A stretch of DNA of 64,000 bases from Psychrobacter glacincola. GTDB taxonomy: Bacteria > Pseudomonadota > Gammaproteobacteria > Pseudomonadales > Moraxellaceae. The stretch is from contig LIQB01000001.1 of the NCBI GenBank assembly GCA_001411745.2, positions 186,001 to 250,000 of the forward strand. The letters are read 5' to 3'. Shown piece by piece: positions 17,681 to 25,454 of this stretch. Both the position numbers and the translations under genes were made by a program. The notes beneath the pieces are model-generated. The model saw nothing but the letters and a program-made list of their open reading frames with translations. It had not been told where the DNA came from and did not search any database. Positions within the stretch are counted from its first letter, which is position 1. Every line of letters starts with the position of its first letter.

Positions 17681-17850
17681 TTCTGCACCCTCCAACTACT
17701 ACAAATAGCGATAGGTTTTAGCCTATCTGTAAGCCCAAAAAATACACTCTCTAGGGAATGAAAATCTTGATCTTTAAACTTACTTTTTTTTCCTAGTAAC
17801 AGAGGGACACTGACACTTAGAGTTAGGTTTGAACGGGTTAAATTACTCAT
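17677..17850 (-). CDS. Small protein, 57 residues, unknown
   Basis: The ORF starts inside the stop region of the 80-residue gene (ATGAGTAA) with GGGGG six bases before the ATG. It ends in ATGA with the next small gene. The sequence opens MSNLTRSNLTLSVSVPLL and holds a run of eight A in codons 20-23, a possible slippage site. Two cysteine-free thirds precede one cysteine near the end (ICSSWRVQK). No homology was recognised. The chained start/stop overlaps on both sides are the main support. Confidence 0.55.
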   Translation of the reverse strand: MSNLTRSNLTLSVSVPLLLGKKSKFKDQDFHSLESVFFGLTDRLKPIAICSSWRVQK

Positions 17851-18085
17851 TATCTGCCCCCTGTTCTGCCTGTAAAGCGGTCAATTCTCCCTCTGAGTAA
17901 TGCTGTAAGTCTTGTGCTAGGTATTGCCCAAGGTCGGCAAGGTGTTGCGCTTTGTGTGTACTACCTACGGTGTTATATTCAAGATCATTCTTAATAGTAG
18001 TGAATAGTGCGTCAAACCATGAAAGGCGCTGTATTTCAACTTCTTTATTGAATATCGGATCATTGGCCATTTGATTAGTGCTCAT
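17843..18085 (-). CDS. Small acidic protein, 80 residues, unknown
   Basis: Begins MSTNQMANDPIFNKEVEIQR and is followed by a helical middle (QHLADLGQYLAQDLQHYSE). It overlaps the upstream 204-residue gene by ATGA and the downstream 57-residue gene by eight bases. No domain recognised. Likely a regulatory or accessory gene of the element. Confidence 0.65.
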   Translation of the reverse strand: MSTNQMANDPIFNKEVEIQRLSWFDALFTTIKNDLEYNTVGSTHKAQHLADLGQYLAQDLQHYSEGELTALQAEQGADNE

Positions 18086-18696
18086 GCTGCCACCTCAGTA
18101 CCAAACGTGCTTTTGGCCAATATTGCGCTGATATTGTTTAGTCTGCAGCAAAGTAAGTCTGCCCATCTATCTGTAGAGTCATGTGATAACCGCGCCATTG
18201 ATAAAGCTTGCTTATGGGTTATATTTTCTTGATAGATCATGTGTAGCAATAAGCCAATACTATTCAATGTCGTTATAGCGCCCTCAATATCACAAGCAAT
18301 ATCGCTTAGATCAAAAGCTGATAATAAAACCGCTTCTTTGTCGTCTGCTTCGGTGGTGTCGATAACTGTGCGCTGGCTTAGTTGGGTGATGGGGGCATTG
18401 CCATATAGGGTGTTGATTGCTTGCTGATTGGCTGGGGTGTTGTGGTAGAGGCTTGGCTGATAATCGCCTGTTTCTGTATCGCTTGCTGAAACAAAGTAGC
18501 CTTGTGCATCGTAATAGAAATAGCTGCCATCGTGAGTAAGTGCCAATAGGTCACGCTTGCCATATGGGTCACTGTGAAGCACAAAAAGGCTGCTACTTAA
18601 TGACGGGCACAGAACGCTATCACCTGCCTTGAATGTGGCTGGTGTGCTGTTAGTAGTGGTTTGAGTGTTTGAGGACGTGCTGATTGATTTACCCAT
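18082..18696 (-). CDS. Hypothetical protein, 204 residues
   Basis: The N-terminal 30 residues are Ser/Thr/Asn-rich. Then comes a beta-rich part (AGDSVLCPSLSSSLFVLHSD, about 23-42, with FYYDAQGYFV after it) that could be a small SH3-like or barrel fold. The C-terminal 90 residues are helical (DIACDIEGAITTLNSIGLLL). No known family recognised. It overlaps both neighbours in the operon (8 bases upstream, 4 downstream). Confidence 0.65.
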   Translation of the reverse strand: MGKSISTSSNTQTTTNSTPATFKAGDSVLCPSLSSSLFVLHSDPYGKRDLLALTHDGSYFYYDAQGYFVSASDTETGDYQPSLYHNTPANQQAINTLYGNAPITQLSQRTVIDTTEADDKEAVLLSAFDLSDIACDIEGAITTLNSIGLLLHMIYQENITHKQALSMARLSHDSTDRWADLLCCRLNNISAILAKSTFGTEVAA

Positions 18697-19225
18697 GATG
18701 GATAACTCCTTGCGTTGTTTTTTGAGTGAATGCCACGCTATACGGTAAAAGTATAGGGTGACGGGTCTTACTCTCGGTCACGCAAGCAACCGCCCTGCAT
18801 ATTCGCCTTTCGGCTATTTTATTTTGCAGCGTCAACCCGTCATAGTCGGTTAGCAAGTGACTTGCTATAGATATGATGGTTTGCCCCCTTGTGGCGCTTA
18901 GGTGCGCTTGTGGGGCTATGCTTGATGGTATAGAAACAGCTTGAGAGGCTGCGCTATTATCAGGCACAAAAAAAGCCAATGGATAACGGTATGGCTTACC
19001 GCTTGCGTGTTTTCTTGAGAGGCCTATATAGTAACCGCTGTTAGTATTGGTTGCAATCTGTTTTGCATTGACTGGCTGGCATGTGATCAGTGACAGTAAT
19101 AAGCCAATACCTGCCACCCACGCCATGAATATAATAAAGCTGATTAGTAAGCCGCGCTTGCCTGCCTGTTTCTGATTGTGTGCCCCGTGGCTAGCTTTTA
19201 GATTGGTTCTGTTATCGTTGCTCAT
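18689..19225 (-). CDS. Hypothetical single-pass membrane protein, 178 residues
   Basis: A basic, polar N-terminus of 24 residues is followed by one hydrophobic helix (LLISFIIFMAWVAGIGLLLS, about 26-45) and then a soluble tail of 130 residues with a basic, Cys-containing patch (AERRICRAVACVTES). Membrane topology with the tail outside is likely by the positive-inside rule. No family recognised. It overlaps its operon neighbours by 8 and 14 bases. Confidence 0.6.
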   Translation of the reverse strand: MSNDNRTNLKASHGAHNQKQAGKRGLLISFIIFMAWVAGIGLLLSLITCQPVNAKQIATNTNSGYYIGLSRKHASGKPYRYPLAFFVPDNSAASQAVSIPSSIAPQAHLSATRGQTIISIASHLLTDYDGLTLQNKIAERRICRAVACVTESKTRHPILLPYSVAFTQKTTQGVIHHG

Positions 19226-19493
19226 CTCGCACGTCCTCCACGTTAAAGGCTATTTCTGCTATGCGTGTCGATAGCTCTTTGAGTGACTCTACTTGCCTAC
19301 TGCCTATAGGTAGCGAACCACTTATAGCTAGCATTTTATTTTCTATTTCAGCTATTTGAGTCATGGTATTAATGGCGGTCACATTGGCGTGCAAGGTAGT
19401 GATTAGCTGGTCAATAAAGCCATCAGGCATCATCAACACGCCTTGATCTTTCAACCCGTCCATGACTTGAGTTATAAAAGTGTTATCACTCAT
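19212..19493 (-). CDS. Small helical protein, 93 residues, unknown
   Basis: Predicted mostly helical (TTLHANVTAINTMTQIAEIE, then LKELSTRIAEIAFNVEDVRD). It overlaps its neighbours by 14 and 8 bases in the operon. No motif or family recognised. Confidence 0.65.
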   Translation of the reverse strand: MSDNTFITQVMDGLKDQGVLMMPDGFIDQLITTLHANVTAINTMTQIAEIENKMLAISGSLPIGSRQVESLKELSTRIAEIAFNVEDVRDEQR

Positions 19494-19761
19494 GGCTTGT
19501 TGCCCCCAGTTCAGGCAGTAATATAAGCCCGTCCATCTGTTCGCTTAAGATGGTTGCTAGTTCACTATTAGCGAGTAAGGCGCTTTTAACTGCCACTATC
19601 ACGCCACGGCTTGCGTCATCATCGGTCTTGATCGCACTAAGTGCCATTGATAGGTGTTCGCTATCGCTTGATAGGTCTTGTATGCGGTCATTAAGGACAG
19701 ACAAGTAATAGCTATCTACTGCCACTAGGCGCGGTTCTAATATGTCGTTATTATTTTTCAC
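19486..19761 (-). CDS. Small helical protein, 91 residues, unknown
   Basis: Helical, acidic, with heptad-like leucines (SVLNDRIQDLSSDSEHLSM, then VAVKSALLANSELATILSEQ). It overlaps the KilA-N gene by 11 bases and the next gene by 8. It could form a coiled coil with the 93-residue neighbour, which is only a guess. Confidence 0.65.
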   Translation of the reverse strand: MKNNNDILEPRLVAVDSYYLSVLNDRIQDLSSDSEHLSMALSAIKTDDDASRGVIVAVKSALLANSELATILSEQMDGLILLPELGATSHE

Positions 19762-20275
19762 TGTCAGTATCTCCTACAAAATTAAGGCTGGGTTGCATCT
19801 GCTTAAGGGTGCTATCAATATCTTGCTTTATCTGTGGTTTGATCTGCTTGCCACCAATGCAAAGAAAACGCCCTGCTATAGTGAGTCCAGCATCAACCGT
19901 GCTTAAGTCACGGCATAAGCCATTAAGTCGTTGGCTAAGCTGCTGTTGCTGATTGGCTATTGAGTCAAAGGCACGTATAACCATTAGTTGAAAGCGTGGG
20001 CTAATCCACATTGCATAGCTATAAACAAGCTCACGGCATACAAAGGTGCCTTGCTGTTGCGATTCACCACCTTGAATAACGTTGTAAGCTATTGAATTTG
20101 TTCCGTTACTCACATCTGAGGAACGCTCTATTTCATCAATTAAACCCTTTGTGGCTTCTAATCGCATAAAGTTACTGGCTTGGTGCTTCTTATTACTGCC
20201 ACTGGCTCTATGTAGATCATTGAGTGAGTAAAGCCCGTCTTTCATACCTATGATGCTGTTTGAGATAGTAAGCAT
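19751..20275 (-). CDS. KilA-N domain protein (small), likely regulator
   Basis: 174 residues from the ATG at 20275, chosen because AGGGGG lies seven bases ahead and the preceding gene's stop is two bases away. The KilA-N blocks are clear: GLYSLNDLHRASGSNKKHQA, then TFVCRELVYSYAMWISPRFQ. The C-terminal 50 residues are helical. This form is shorter than the plus-strand KilA-N protein at 12673 and follows the classic phage antirepressor layout. Its place next to the AlpA and HTH genes suggests control of the element. Confidence 0.85.
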   Translation of the reverse strand: MLTISNSIIGMKDGLYSLNDLHRASGSNKKHQASNFMRLEATKGLIDEIERSSDVSNGTNSIAYNVIQGGESQQQGTFVCRELVYSYAMWISPRFQLMVIRAFDSIANQQQQLSQRLNGLCRDLSTVDAGLTIAGRFLCIGGKQIKPQIKQDIDSTLKQMQPSLNFVGDTDSEK

Positions 20276-20277
20276 GA

Positions 20278-20520
20278 TTAAACCCCCTGTACTGTTTGCG
20301 GTGCTGGCTGGTCTATCCAATAACGCTTAAACCGTTTGCCATTCTGCGTGACTATTTCATCATCAATGCTCACACCACTGGCGCGTAACTCACTGATACG
20401 TTGAGCTAAGCAAGTGATGGCGTATTCATCGTAGGCTTGCATATTAGTGATAGTCTTGCCTGCCATCAGGTGCGCCATAATGATTTGGCTATAGGTCTGC
20501 TTTGGTTGCCGTGTCTGCAT
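20278..20520 (-). CDS. Helix-turn-helix protein, 80 residues
   Basis: The block ITNMQAYDEYAITCLAQRIS followed by ELRASGVSIDDE matches the small phage-type HTH proteins (HTH_39-like) in which a helix pair reads DNA and a short beta wing follows. Start at 20520, three bases after the AlpA-type gene ends. Probably a transcription regulator of the element. Confidence 0.7.
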   Translation of the reverse strand: MQTRQPKQTYSQIIMAHLMAGKTITNMQAYDEYAITCLAQRISELRASGVSIDDEIVTQNGKRFKRYWIDQPAPQTVQGV

Positions 20521-20523
20521 GAT

Positions 20524-20751
20524 CTACACCTCGCTGGCTGAATGTTGGTGTTCAAGCCATGCCAATAGGTCAGCATTTCTAAATAATAGAATGCCATTGA
20601 TGTCGATAGGTTTAGGGAACTTGTCAGCTTTCCACCATCTGCGTAGCGTTTGATGGTGAACGCCTATGAGAGTGGCGGCTGACTTGATGCGAGTCTGCCC
20701 GTTAGGGTGTAACTCTGCGGTGGTTTGGGGGTTGTCTGATATATGCAGCAT
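20524..20751 (-). CDS. AlpA/MerR-like small DNA-binding protein
   Basis: 75 residues with a winged HTH of the excisionase/AlpA kind: IKSAATLIGVHHQTLRRWWK, then a wing and LLFRNADLLAWLE. In P4-like elements such proteins switch on the integrase or act as directionality factors. It is the first gene of the minus-strand operon, and the upstream 150 bases should hold the operon promoter. Confidence 0.8.
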   Translation of the reverse strand: MLHISDNPQTTAELHPNGQTRIKSAATLIGVHHQTLRRWWKADKFPKPIDINGILLFRNADLLAWLEHQHSASEV

Positions 20752-20902
20752 AATTGCTAACTCCTATGTAATGCCGTTAATTGGCGTTATCAGTGTTAGC
20801 AATTTAGCTTTTTATCTATCAGGTCAGGTAAGTGAGGTAAGCAAAAAAAATACCCTAGGTAAGCTACCTAAGGTATATATAAATCAATGACTTATCATAA
20901 AA

Positions 20903-22351
20903 TCATTTCTTAATCTCTTTGCTACGCAGTCCTCCAAAATCCTTTAATGGGGTACTAACTTCTCTTAAGCGCTTTACTGAACTGTTGATAGTGTTATTGC
21001 CGTAAGAAGTATTGTTATTAATCCATAGGTTAGCTTTGTTTGAATGTGAGTCAGTGCCTATCTGTCCATCTATATATAGATCACTCCATAGCTTAATAGA
21101 GTAGCTTAAATCGGGGGCATGGTGTTCGTGACTCTCATCTAAGATAGTTTGCAATATACTGTCATGGGCTGACACATCTGCCTGTTGGCTTAATTGCTTT
21201 TCAAGGTCTGCTATTTTGGCGTTCGTCTGTTCGTTCTTTACCTTTAGCTCTTTTATTTCGCTTTGATTCTGCCTGTAAATGTCACTAGCTTTATTCAATC
21301 TAGCTGTGAGATTGTCATTATCTATTTGGGCGGTTTCCAGCTTAGCGAGTAATTCACTATCATTCTGTGCTGGTGTAGCATGTTGGCGAGTATTGGCAAG
21401 TGAGGCTATATAGCTATTCAGTTCTCGCTTTGAAAACCTGATTTCATCAATAGCAATGCAGCTAAATTTTTTCCTATTATTATTATAATCATCAAAAGAC
21501 TTGGGTTTACCCTCAAACAAAGCTAAACCATCTCCGTAACTTATCTTTGTACTGCCTTGCCTCTCAAGTAACCTATAAATTAATATCTCGTTACCAACTT
21601 CACAAGACGGCAAGGTTATATAGTCGTCTTGGCTGCTAATTTGTTCAACCAACAACCTATAGGTGAAATAACCTGTCATTATTTCTGTGTACGGATTTGC
21701 AATAAAATTAGGTGATAACCCATTGAAAGGATTTTCCGTTAACCCACAGACATAGCCATTAAAATAAAAGCATGGCGTTATTTTTTTCTTTCTCGCTAAA
21801 TCCTTTATCTTGTCATAGTTATAAAATAACCCAGCTCTATTATTAAGGTTGGTTATTACTTCATCTATTGTTAAGTAGTCATCATCAAGATTTTTTTGGT
21901 ACTGATTAATTTCTGCTATTGGCTTATCTTTAAATAGCTCATGGCTTGGCGATACTGCATTGCTAACTTCTATCTTAGGTGAGTGAGGTTTTAAATATTC
22001 ATAGAATTTTGATACTTCTGAAAACTTAAAATAAAAGTTTTTAAAAGGCTCCATGTCTGCATCTGAATAACTTATACCTATTTGATCATTATCTAAACAC
22101 TCGTAAATTGATTGAATAACTTCAGTTGAACTCTCATGCTCTAAAAATCCAGTTGATCTAACCAAAGCATAGCTATAGTTGCTCTTTTGGTATAACGCTA
22201 AATCACTGAATGAGTAATTATTACCTAAATAATCTACGATATTCTTTAAAGGCACCTGGGGTCTAGCATGCTTGTATAAGTCATTCATAAACTTTAAAAC
22301 TTTAATATATTGCCTATCTATATTTTCTACATACGTTTCTAGATCAACCAC
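20903..22351 (-). CDS. Unknown 482-residue protein with central coiled coil, between integrase and AlpA gene
   Basis: The N-terminal 300 residues are mixed alpha/beta with no recognised motif (EVITNLNNRAGLFYNYDKIK lies within). A coiled coil covers about 335-395 (KLETAQIDNDNLTARLNKAS ... LEKQLSQQ). The C-terminal 80 residues (LSYSIKLWSDLYIDGQI, then NTINSSVKRLREVSTPLKD) resemble the short helical end domain common in phage-island hypothetical proteins. The gene is markedly AT-rich, unlike its neighbours, and has its own upstream gap. It sits where P4-like elements often carry cargo, so an accessory, possibly defence, role is an inference only. Confidence 0.6.
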   Translation of the reverse strand: MVDLETYVENIDRQYIKVLKFMNDLYKHARPQVPLKNIVDYLGNNYSFSDLALYQKSNYSYALVRSTGFLEHESSTEVIQSIYECLDNDQIGISYSDADMEPFKNFYFKFSEVSKFYEYLKPHSPKIEVSNAVSPSHELFKDKPIAEINQYQKNLDDDYLTIDEVITNLNNRAGLFYNYDKIKDLARKKKITPCFYFNGYVCGLTENPFNGLSPNFIANPYTEIMTGYFTYRLLVEQISSQDDYITLPSCEVGNEILIYRLLERQGSTKISYGDGLALFEGKPKSFDDYNNNRKKFSCIAIDEIRFSKRELNSYIASLANTRQHATPAQNDSELLAKLETAQIDNDNLTARLNKASDIYRQNQSEIKELKVKNEQTNAKIADLEKQLSQQADVSAHDSILQTILDESHEHHAPDLSYSIKLWSDLYIDGQIGTDSHSNKANLWINNNTSYGNNTINSSVKRLREVSTPLKDFGGLRSKEIKK

Positions 22352-22465
22352 AATTCACACCCCTACACCCTTAAATCTAATAGGTGCAAGGCGGTGACAG
22401 TTTAAGGGTGTGAATATCTGTCGTTCGGGAGCAACCCCTAGCCTTGCAAAGTGGTCAGCTAAGCA

Positions 22466-23800
22466 TTAACCCAGCTTTTGTGATTGTTGCTTAAAGCTGG
22501 TGTGAATGACGTTATCAATCTTGCCAGCCTTAATATTATCTAAGTAGTTCGCCCAGTCCGTCATCATGCGCGTTCGTTCAGGTACAGCTTGCATACGGTT
22601 ATACGCCTTGCCGTACTTGTTAAGCATTTGGTGCCCTAGCTGTATCTCTGTTAGCAGCTCGTCATAGCCTAGTCGTTCCATCAGCATAGTTTTTGCGCTG
22701 GCTCTAAAGCCGTGGGGCGTGTGCACCTCTTTATAACCTCTGCCCTCGTAATTGTCACCAATGCCGCCGCTATTCATGGATGGGTCGTTCAATACTTTGT
22801 TGATTGCTTGCGGATCATGATATTGGCCTTTCTTACGTTTAGGGTTATAAAATACATATTCATGCCCACCTGTTAATGACTGCATTTGCTCTATGACTGC
22901 TATTGCTTGCGGTGCCAGTGGTACAACTAAACTCTCTACCATGTCCTCACGCCTCTGCCCTTTTTGGGGTGTGAATACCCATTGCTTAGCGTTCAGATCA
23001 ATGTCAGCCCACCTCATCGCACATATATCACCTACACGGGCAAAAGTTAGTGTTAATAGCTTAAGTATCGGTTTGCTATAGACCTGCTTATCACTTAGCT
23101 GGTCTATATCTCTTAGGAGTACGGCAAAGCCTTTGGGGTCTGTCAGTGAAGCATGATGTTTAGTCCGTGTGGCTTTCAATGCTTTGGCACCTGATAGCTG
23201 CGTGACTGGGTTGTACTCAATAAACCCCTTCAGCACGGCATGGGCAAAGATACGCTGTGCCATATGCTTTACACGGTTACCCTTATGCACATGCTTTCTT
23301 TGTATGTCACGGCATAAGGCTAAAACTTGCTGGCTTGTGATCTCACTAACGGGGAATTTTCCGAACGCTATTGTTAATGGTTTTAGGTAACTGTTGATAT
23401 TGTTTAGGGTGCTTGGCGCTGGCTGGTGATCGGGGTTACTAGTTTGCTCATATAGCCAGTCATCAGCTACGGCTTGAAATGTATTGGTTATGGCAGTGGC
23501 TTGCTTTACCCGTTCACTATCGCGCTGTGTGATCGGATCAATCAGTTGGGCAAGCATTCGCATATTGTCCGCATGGGTCTGTCTTGCCTGCTCCAGTGTC
23601 AAAGCTGGGTATTGTCCTAGCGTCATCTCTTTGCGTTTGCCAGTGATAGGGTGCGTGTAGCGGTGCTGAAACTCTATACATCCACCACGTAAGCGCAAAC
23701 GCAAACCAGCATAGCCACCAATAGTGTGATAAACACGCTTTTGCCCCTGTGCGTCTTTGATCGCTCGCTTGATTTGGGTATCAGTTGTTAATGCTGCCAT
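22466..23800 (-). CDS. int: Tyrosine integrase, P4 type
   Basis: 444 residues. The N-terminal DUF4102-like arm-binding domain (GGYAGLRLRLRGG ... ALTLEQAR) is followed by a SAM-like core-binding domain and the catalytic domain. Catalytic residues seen are Arg255 (TFARVGDICAMRW), His363 and Arg366 (HGFRAS), His390 (QLGHQM) and Tyr400 (GKAYNR), so the enzyme looks intact. It sits next to the right att site and reads inward, as usual. Three TGACCACCA-type sites lie between it and attR. Confidence 0.95.
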   Translation of the reverse strand: MAALTTDTQIKRAIKDAQGQKRVYHTIGGYAGLRLRLRGGCIEFQHRYTHPITGKRKEMTLGQYPALTLEQARQTHADNMRMLAQLIDPITQRDSERVKQATAITNTFQAVADDWLYEQTSNPDHQPAPSTLNNINSYLKPLTIAFGKFPVSEITSQQVLALCRDIQRKHVHKGNRVKHMAQRIFAHAVLKGFIEYNPVTQLSGAKALKATRTKHHASLTDPKGFAVLLRDIDQLSDKQVYSKPILKLLTLTFARVGDICAMRWADIDLNAKQWVFTPQKGQRREDMVESLVVPLAPQAIAVIEQMQSLTGGHEYVFYNPKRKKGQYHDPQAINKVLNDPSMNSGGIGDNYEGRGYKEVHTPHGFRASAKTMLMERLGYDELLTEIQLGHQMLNKYGKAYNRMQAVPERTRMMTDWANYLDNIKAGKIDNVIHTSFKQQSQKLG

Positions 23801-23841
23801 GACTACACGCCTCTATTACCTTATTTATCGTGCCAAAAATC

Positions 23842-23885
23842 TGACCACCACTTTGACCACCATTTAAGCCGATAATTGGTGGTCA
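23842..23885. promoter_or_regulatory. Cluster of three candidate integrase arm sites (right)
   Basis: TGACCACCA at 23842 and 23854 (12 bases apart) and the inverse TGGTGGTCA at 23877. The left end of the element has one copy at 12447. They overlap the integrase promoter region, so binding might also repress int. Confidence 0.6.
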
Positions 23886-23979
23886 GTTGTGATAACACTA
23901 GATAATAGATATTAGCATGTAATACACGTAATATATAGGCTAAGGCTAACATTAGATAACATGTGATAACAAGAAAAGC

Positions 23980-24011
23980 TCCCCCTCTGTGGGCTCTTTT
24001 TTTGCCTGTAA
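23980..24011 (+). repeat. Right attachment site (attR) core repeat
   Basis: Near-copy of 12375-12405, with seven instead of six T in the homopolymer. The 5' arm of the host terminator hairpin is missing here, consistent with an integration join. Confidence 0.75.
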
Positions 24012-24113
24012 TTCATGCTTAGTTAAAGGTTTTTGTTATATACAAGTATAACCATCTGCAAAAATCTGTATCGGTTGAGCAATAATCTAAGAAGCGGCAT
24101 ATTGCTTATAAGG

Positions 24114-24140
24114 AAAAACCCACCATAAGGTGGGTTTTTT
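24114..24140. terminator. Terminator hairpin beside the element's right end
   Basis: AAAAACCCACC/GGTGGGTTTTTT with a 4-base loop, able to act on both strands. On the minus strand it follows the small gene that ends at 24191. Confidence 0.75.
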
Positions 24141-24190
24141 ATAATACAAATAATGAATCGGCAATGGCTTAATTAGACAAAGAAAGGTAT

Positions 24191-24436
24191 TTAGAGCTTT
24201 ACATCACTCAGTGTCATCGCCGTTATTTTAATTGGCACAGCGAATAGCCACGCAGTACCAGCAGTACAATAGAATCTGTTGTTATGATAAGACACGATTT
24301 GGGCAGTAAAATCGTTTGAATCTTGATCACACATAGCTTCTTCATCACTATTATCATCTACCGCACACCATATCTCATGGCAGCCATGCTCAAGCATTAC
24401 ACGAGTCAGCTCACTTCCTCTAAGCACTATATTCAC
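24191..24436 (-). CDS. Small paralogous protein A, 81 residues, unknown
   Basis: It shares with the next gene the pattern LRGSxLTxxML, then CAV, SDExAM, DS, IVSY/IISF, and a final W with AVPIK/AIPVK. Six cysteines, four of them not shared, and many acidic residues. No known family recognised. The two genes are 123 bases apart on the same strand and clearly arose by tandem duplication. They sit directly outside attR. Confidence 0.6.
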   Translation of the reverse strand: MNIVLRGSELTRVMLEHGCHEIWCAVDDNSDEEAMCDQDSNDFTAQIVSYHNNRFYCTAGTAWLFAVPIKITAMTLSDVKL

Positions 24437-24559
24437 CTCTAACTTCGTACTATTTTTTATATTATGTTATACGAATATAACTGTTTCTTAGCAATTTGGA
24501 CAGCTTTATTTTCAATTAAAGTATTACAAATTAATATACAAACTTTCAGTTATAAGCGG

Positions 24560-24811
24560 CTATAGATTTATATCATCATAAAAAAGTTCTACTTTTTTTA
24601 CTGGTATGGCGCATTGCCATTCAACGCCTTCTTTACAGGAGAATTTATCATTTTCAAAAGAAATAATGTGCCTTAGCAAATCATATTCAGCGCTATCGAT
24701 ACTAGCCATCGCCTGCTCGTCGCTCTCATTACTGACCGCGCATAAAACCTGCTTATCCCCTCGTGCGAGCATGGCACAAGTCAGCCCACTTCCTCTCAAT
24801 CTGGTACTCAT
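24560..24811 (-). CDS. Small paralogous protein B, 83 residues, unknown
   Basis: Begins MSTRLRGSGLTCAMLARGD and ends in VEWQCAIPVKKVELFYDDIN. About 40 percent of positions match protein A, including the Cys-Ala-Val, Ser-Asp-Glu and Trp positions. The divergence shows an old duplication under constraint. Function unknown. Confidence 0.6.
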   Translation of the reverse strand: MSTRLRGSGLTCAMLARGDKQVLCAVSNESDEQAMASIDSAEYDLLRHIISFENDKFSCKEGVEWQCAIPVKKVELFYDDINL

Positions 24812-24945
24812 AAACTATCCTTTATTTTCAACAATTTATAGATTTCTTGCTATATCATATAGATATAGAAATATCTATATAGTATTGATTTATAGTCTCT
24901 TTAGTATTTAAGTGTATATGCACGTTAACTCGTCGCACCCATCGC

Positions 24946-25383
24946 TTAGTGTTTTTTAACTTTAAAGGGCTCTGAGAATTGCAAAATCAAAAAGCCAACG
25001 ACCGATAATATAATGGCAATCTCATAACGACCGTAAGCTACCGAAATACCGATGGCGCCCGTATTCCATAAGCTCGCTGCCGTGGCAGTGCCCTTTGAGC
25101 CTTTTTCATTTTTAAAAATCGCCCCACCACCGATAAATCCCATACCTGTGATGATGGCATACATGATTCTCGCTTCACCAGTAGCATCATAAATATCCAT
25201 ACCAACCAACATGAACGCGCATGACGCAATGGTTACCAGTGGAAACGTCCTTAACCCCGCGCCGTTGTCTTTCATCTCACGATTAAGGGCAATCGGTAAT
25301 GACAATATAAAGGCGATGCCCAACTGGAAAAAATGATAGCCCATCAGCTCTAAATCTATATCGAATCCAAACATCGTTATCAC
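24946..25383 (-). CDS. MgtC/SapB-family membrane protein
   Basis: 145 residues with four hydrophobic helices. Family marks are IALNREMKDNGAGLRTFPLV, then the ITGMGFIGGGAIFKNEKG loop and the TAASLWNTGAIGISVAYGRY helix. These proteins are tied to magnesium limitation, envelope homeostasis or virulence in other bacteria, and the biochemical activity is not settled. It is shorter than MgtC itself and lacks the C-terminal cytoplasmic domain. Probably a single-gene transcript. Confidence 0.88.
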   Translation of the reverse strand: MITMFGFDIDLELMGYHFFQLGIAFILSLPIALNREMKDNGAGLRTFPLVTIASCAFMLVGMDIYDATGEARIMYAIITGMGFIGGGAIFKNEKGSKGTATAASLWNTGAIGISVAYGRYEIAIILSVVGFLILQFSEPFKVKKH

Positions 25384-25454
25384 CTTTTCATATTAAGAAA
25401 ACGCCCTTAAAGTCCAGTTTCGGATAGCGTCAGTCGCTAAGTAAACTTTGGCCG

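Larger units (their letters stand above)
12375..24011. mobile_element. P4-like integrated element (phage-satellite type), 11.6 kb
   Basis: It is bounded by direct repeats at 12375-12405 and 23980-24011. The gene order from the right end inwards is integrase, a 482-residue unknown, the AlpA-type gene, an HTH gene, a KilA-N gene, a chain of small overlapping genes and a DUF3987 ATPase, all on the minus strand. A 1.95 kb repeat-filled non-coding stretch follows, then a KilA-N gene on the plus strand at the left end. No capsid, tail, lysis or packaging genes are present. It can therefore be a satellite that uses a helper phage, or a stand-alone integrative element. Repeats of TGACCACCA near both ends support the boundaries. 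Confidence 0.8.
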
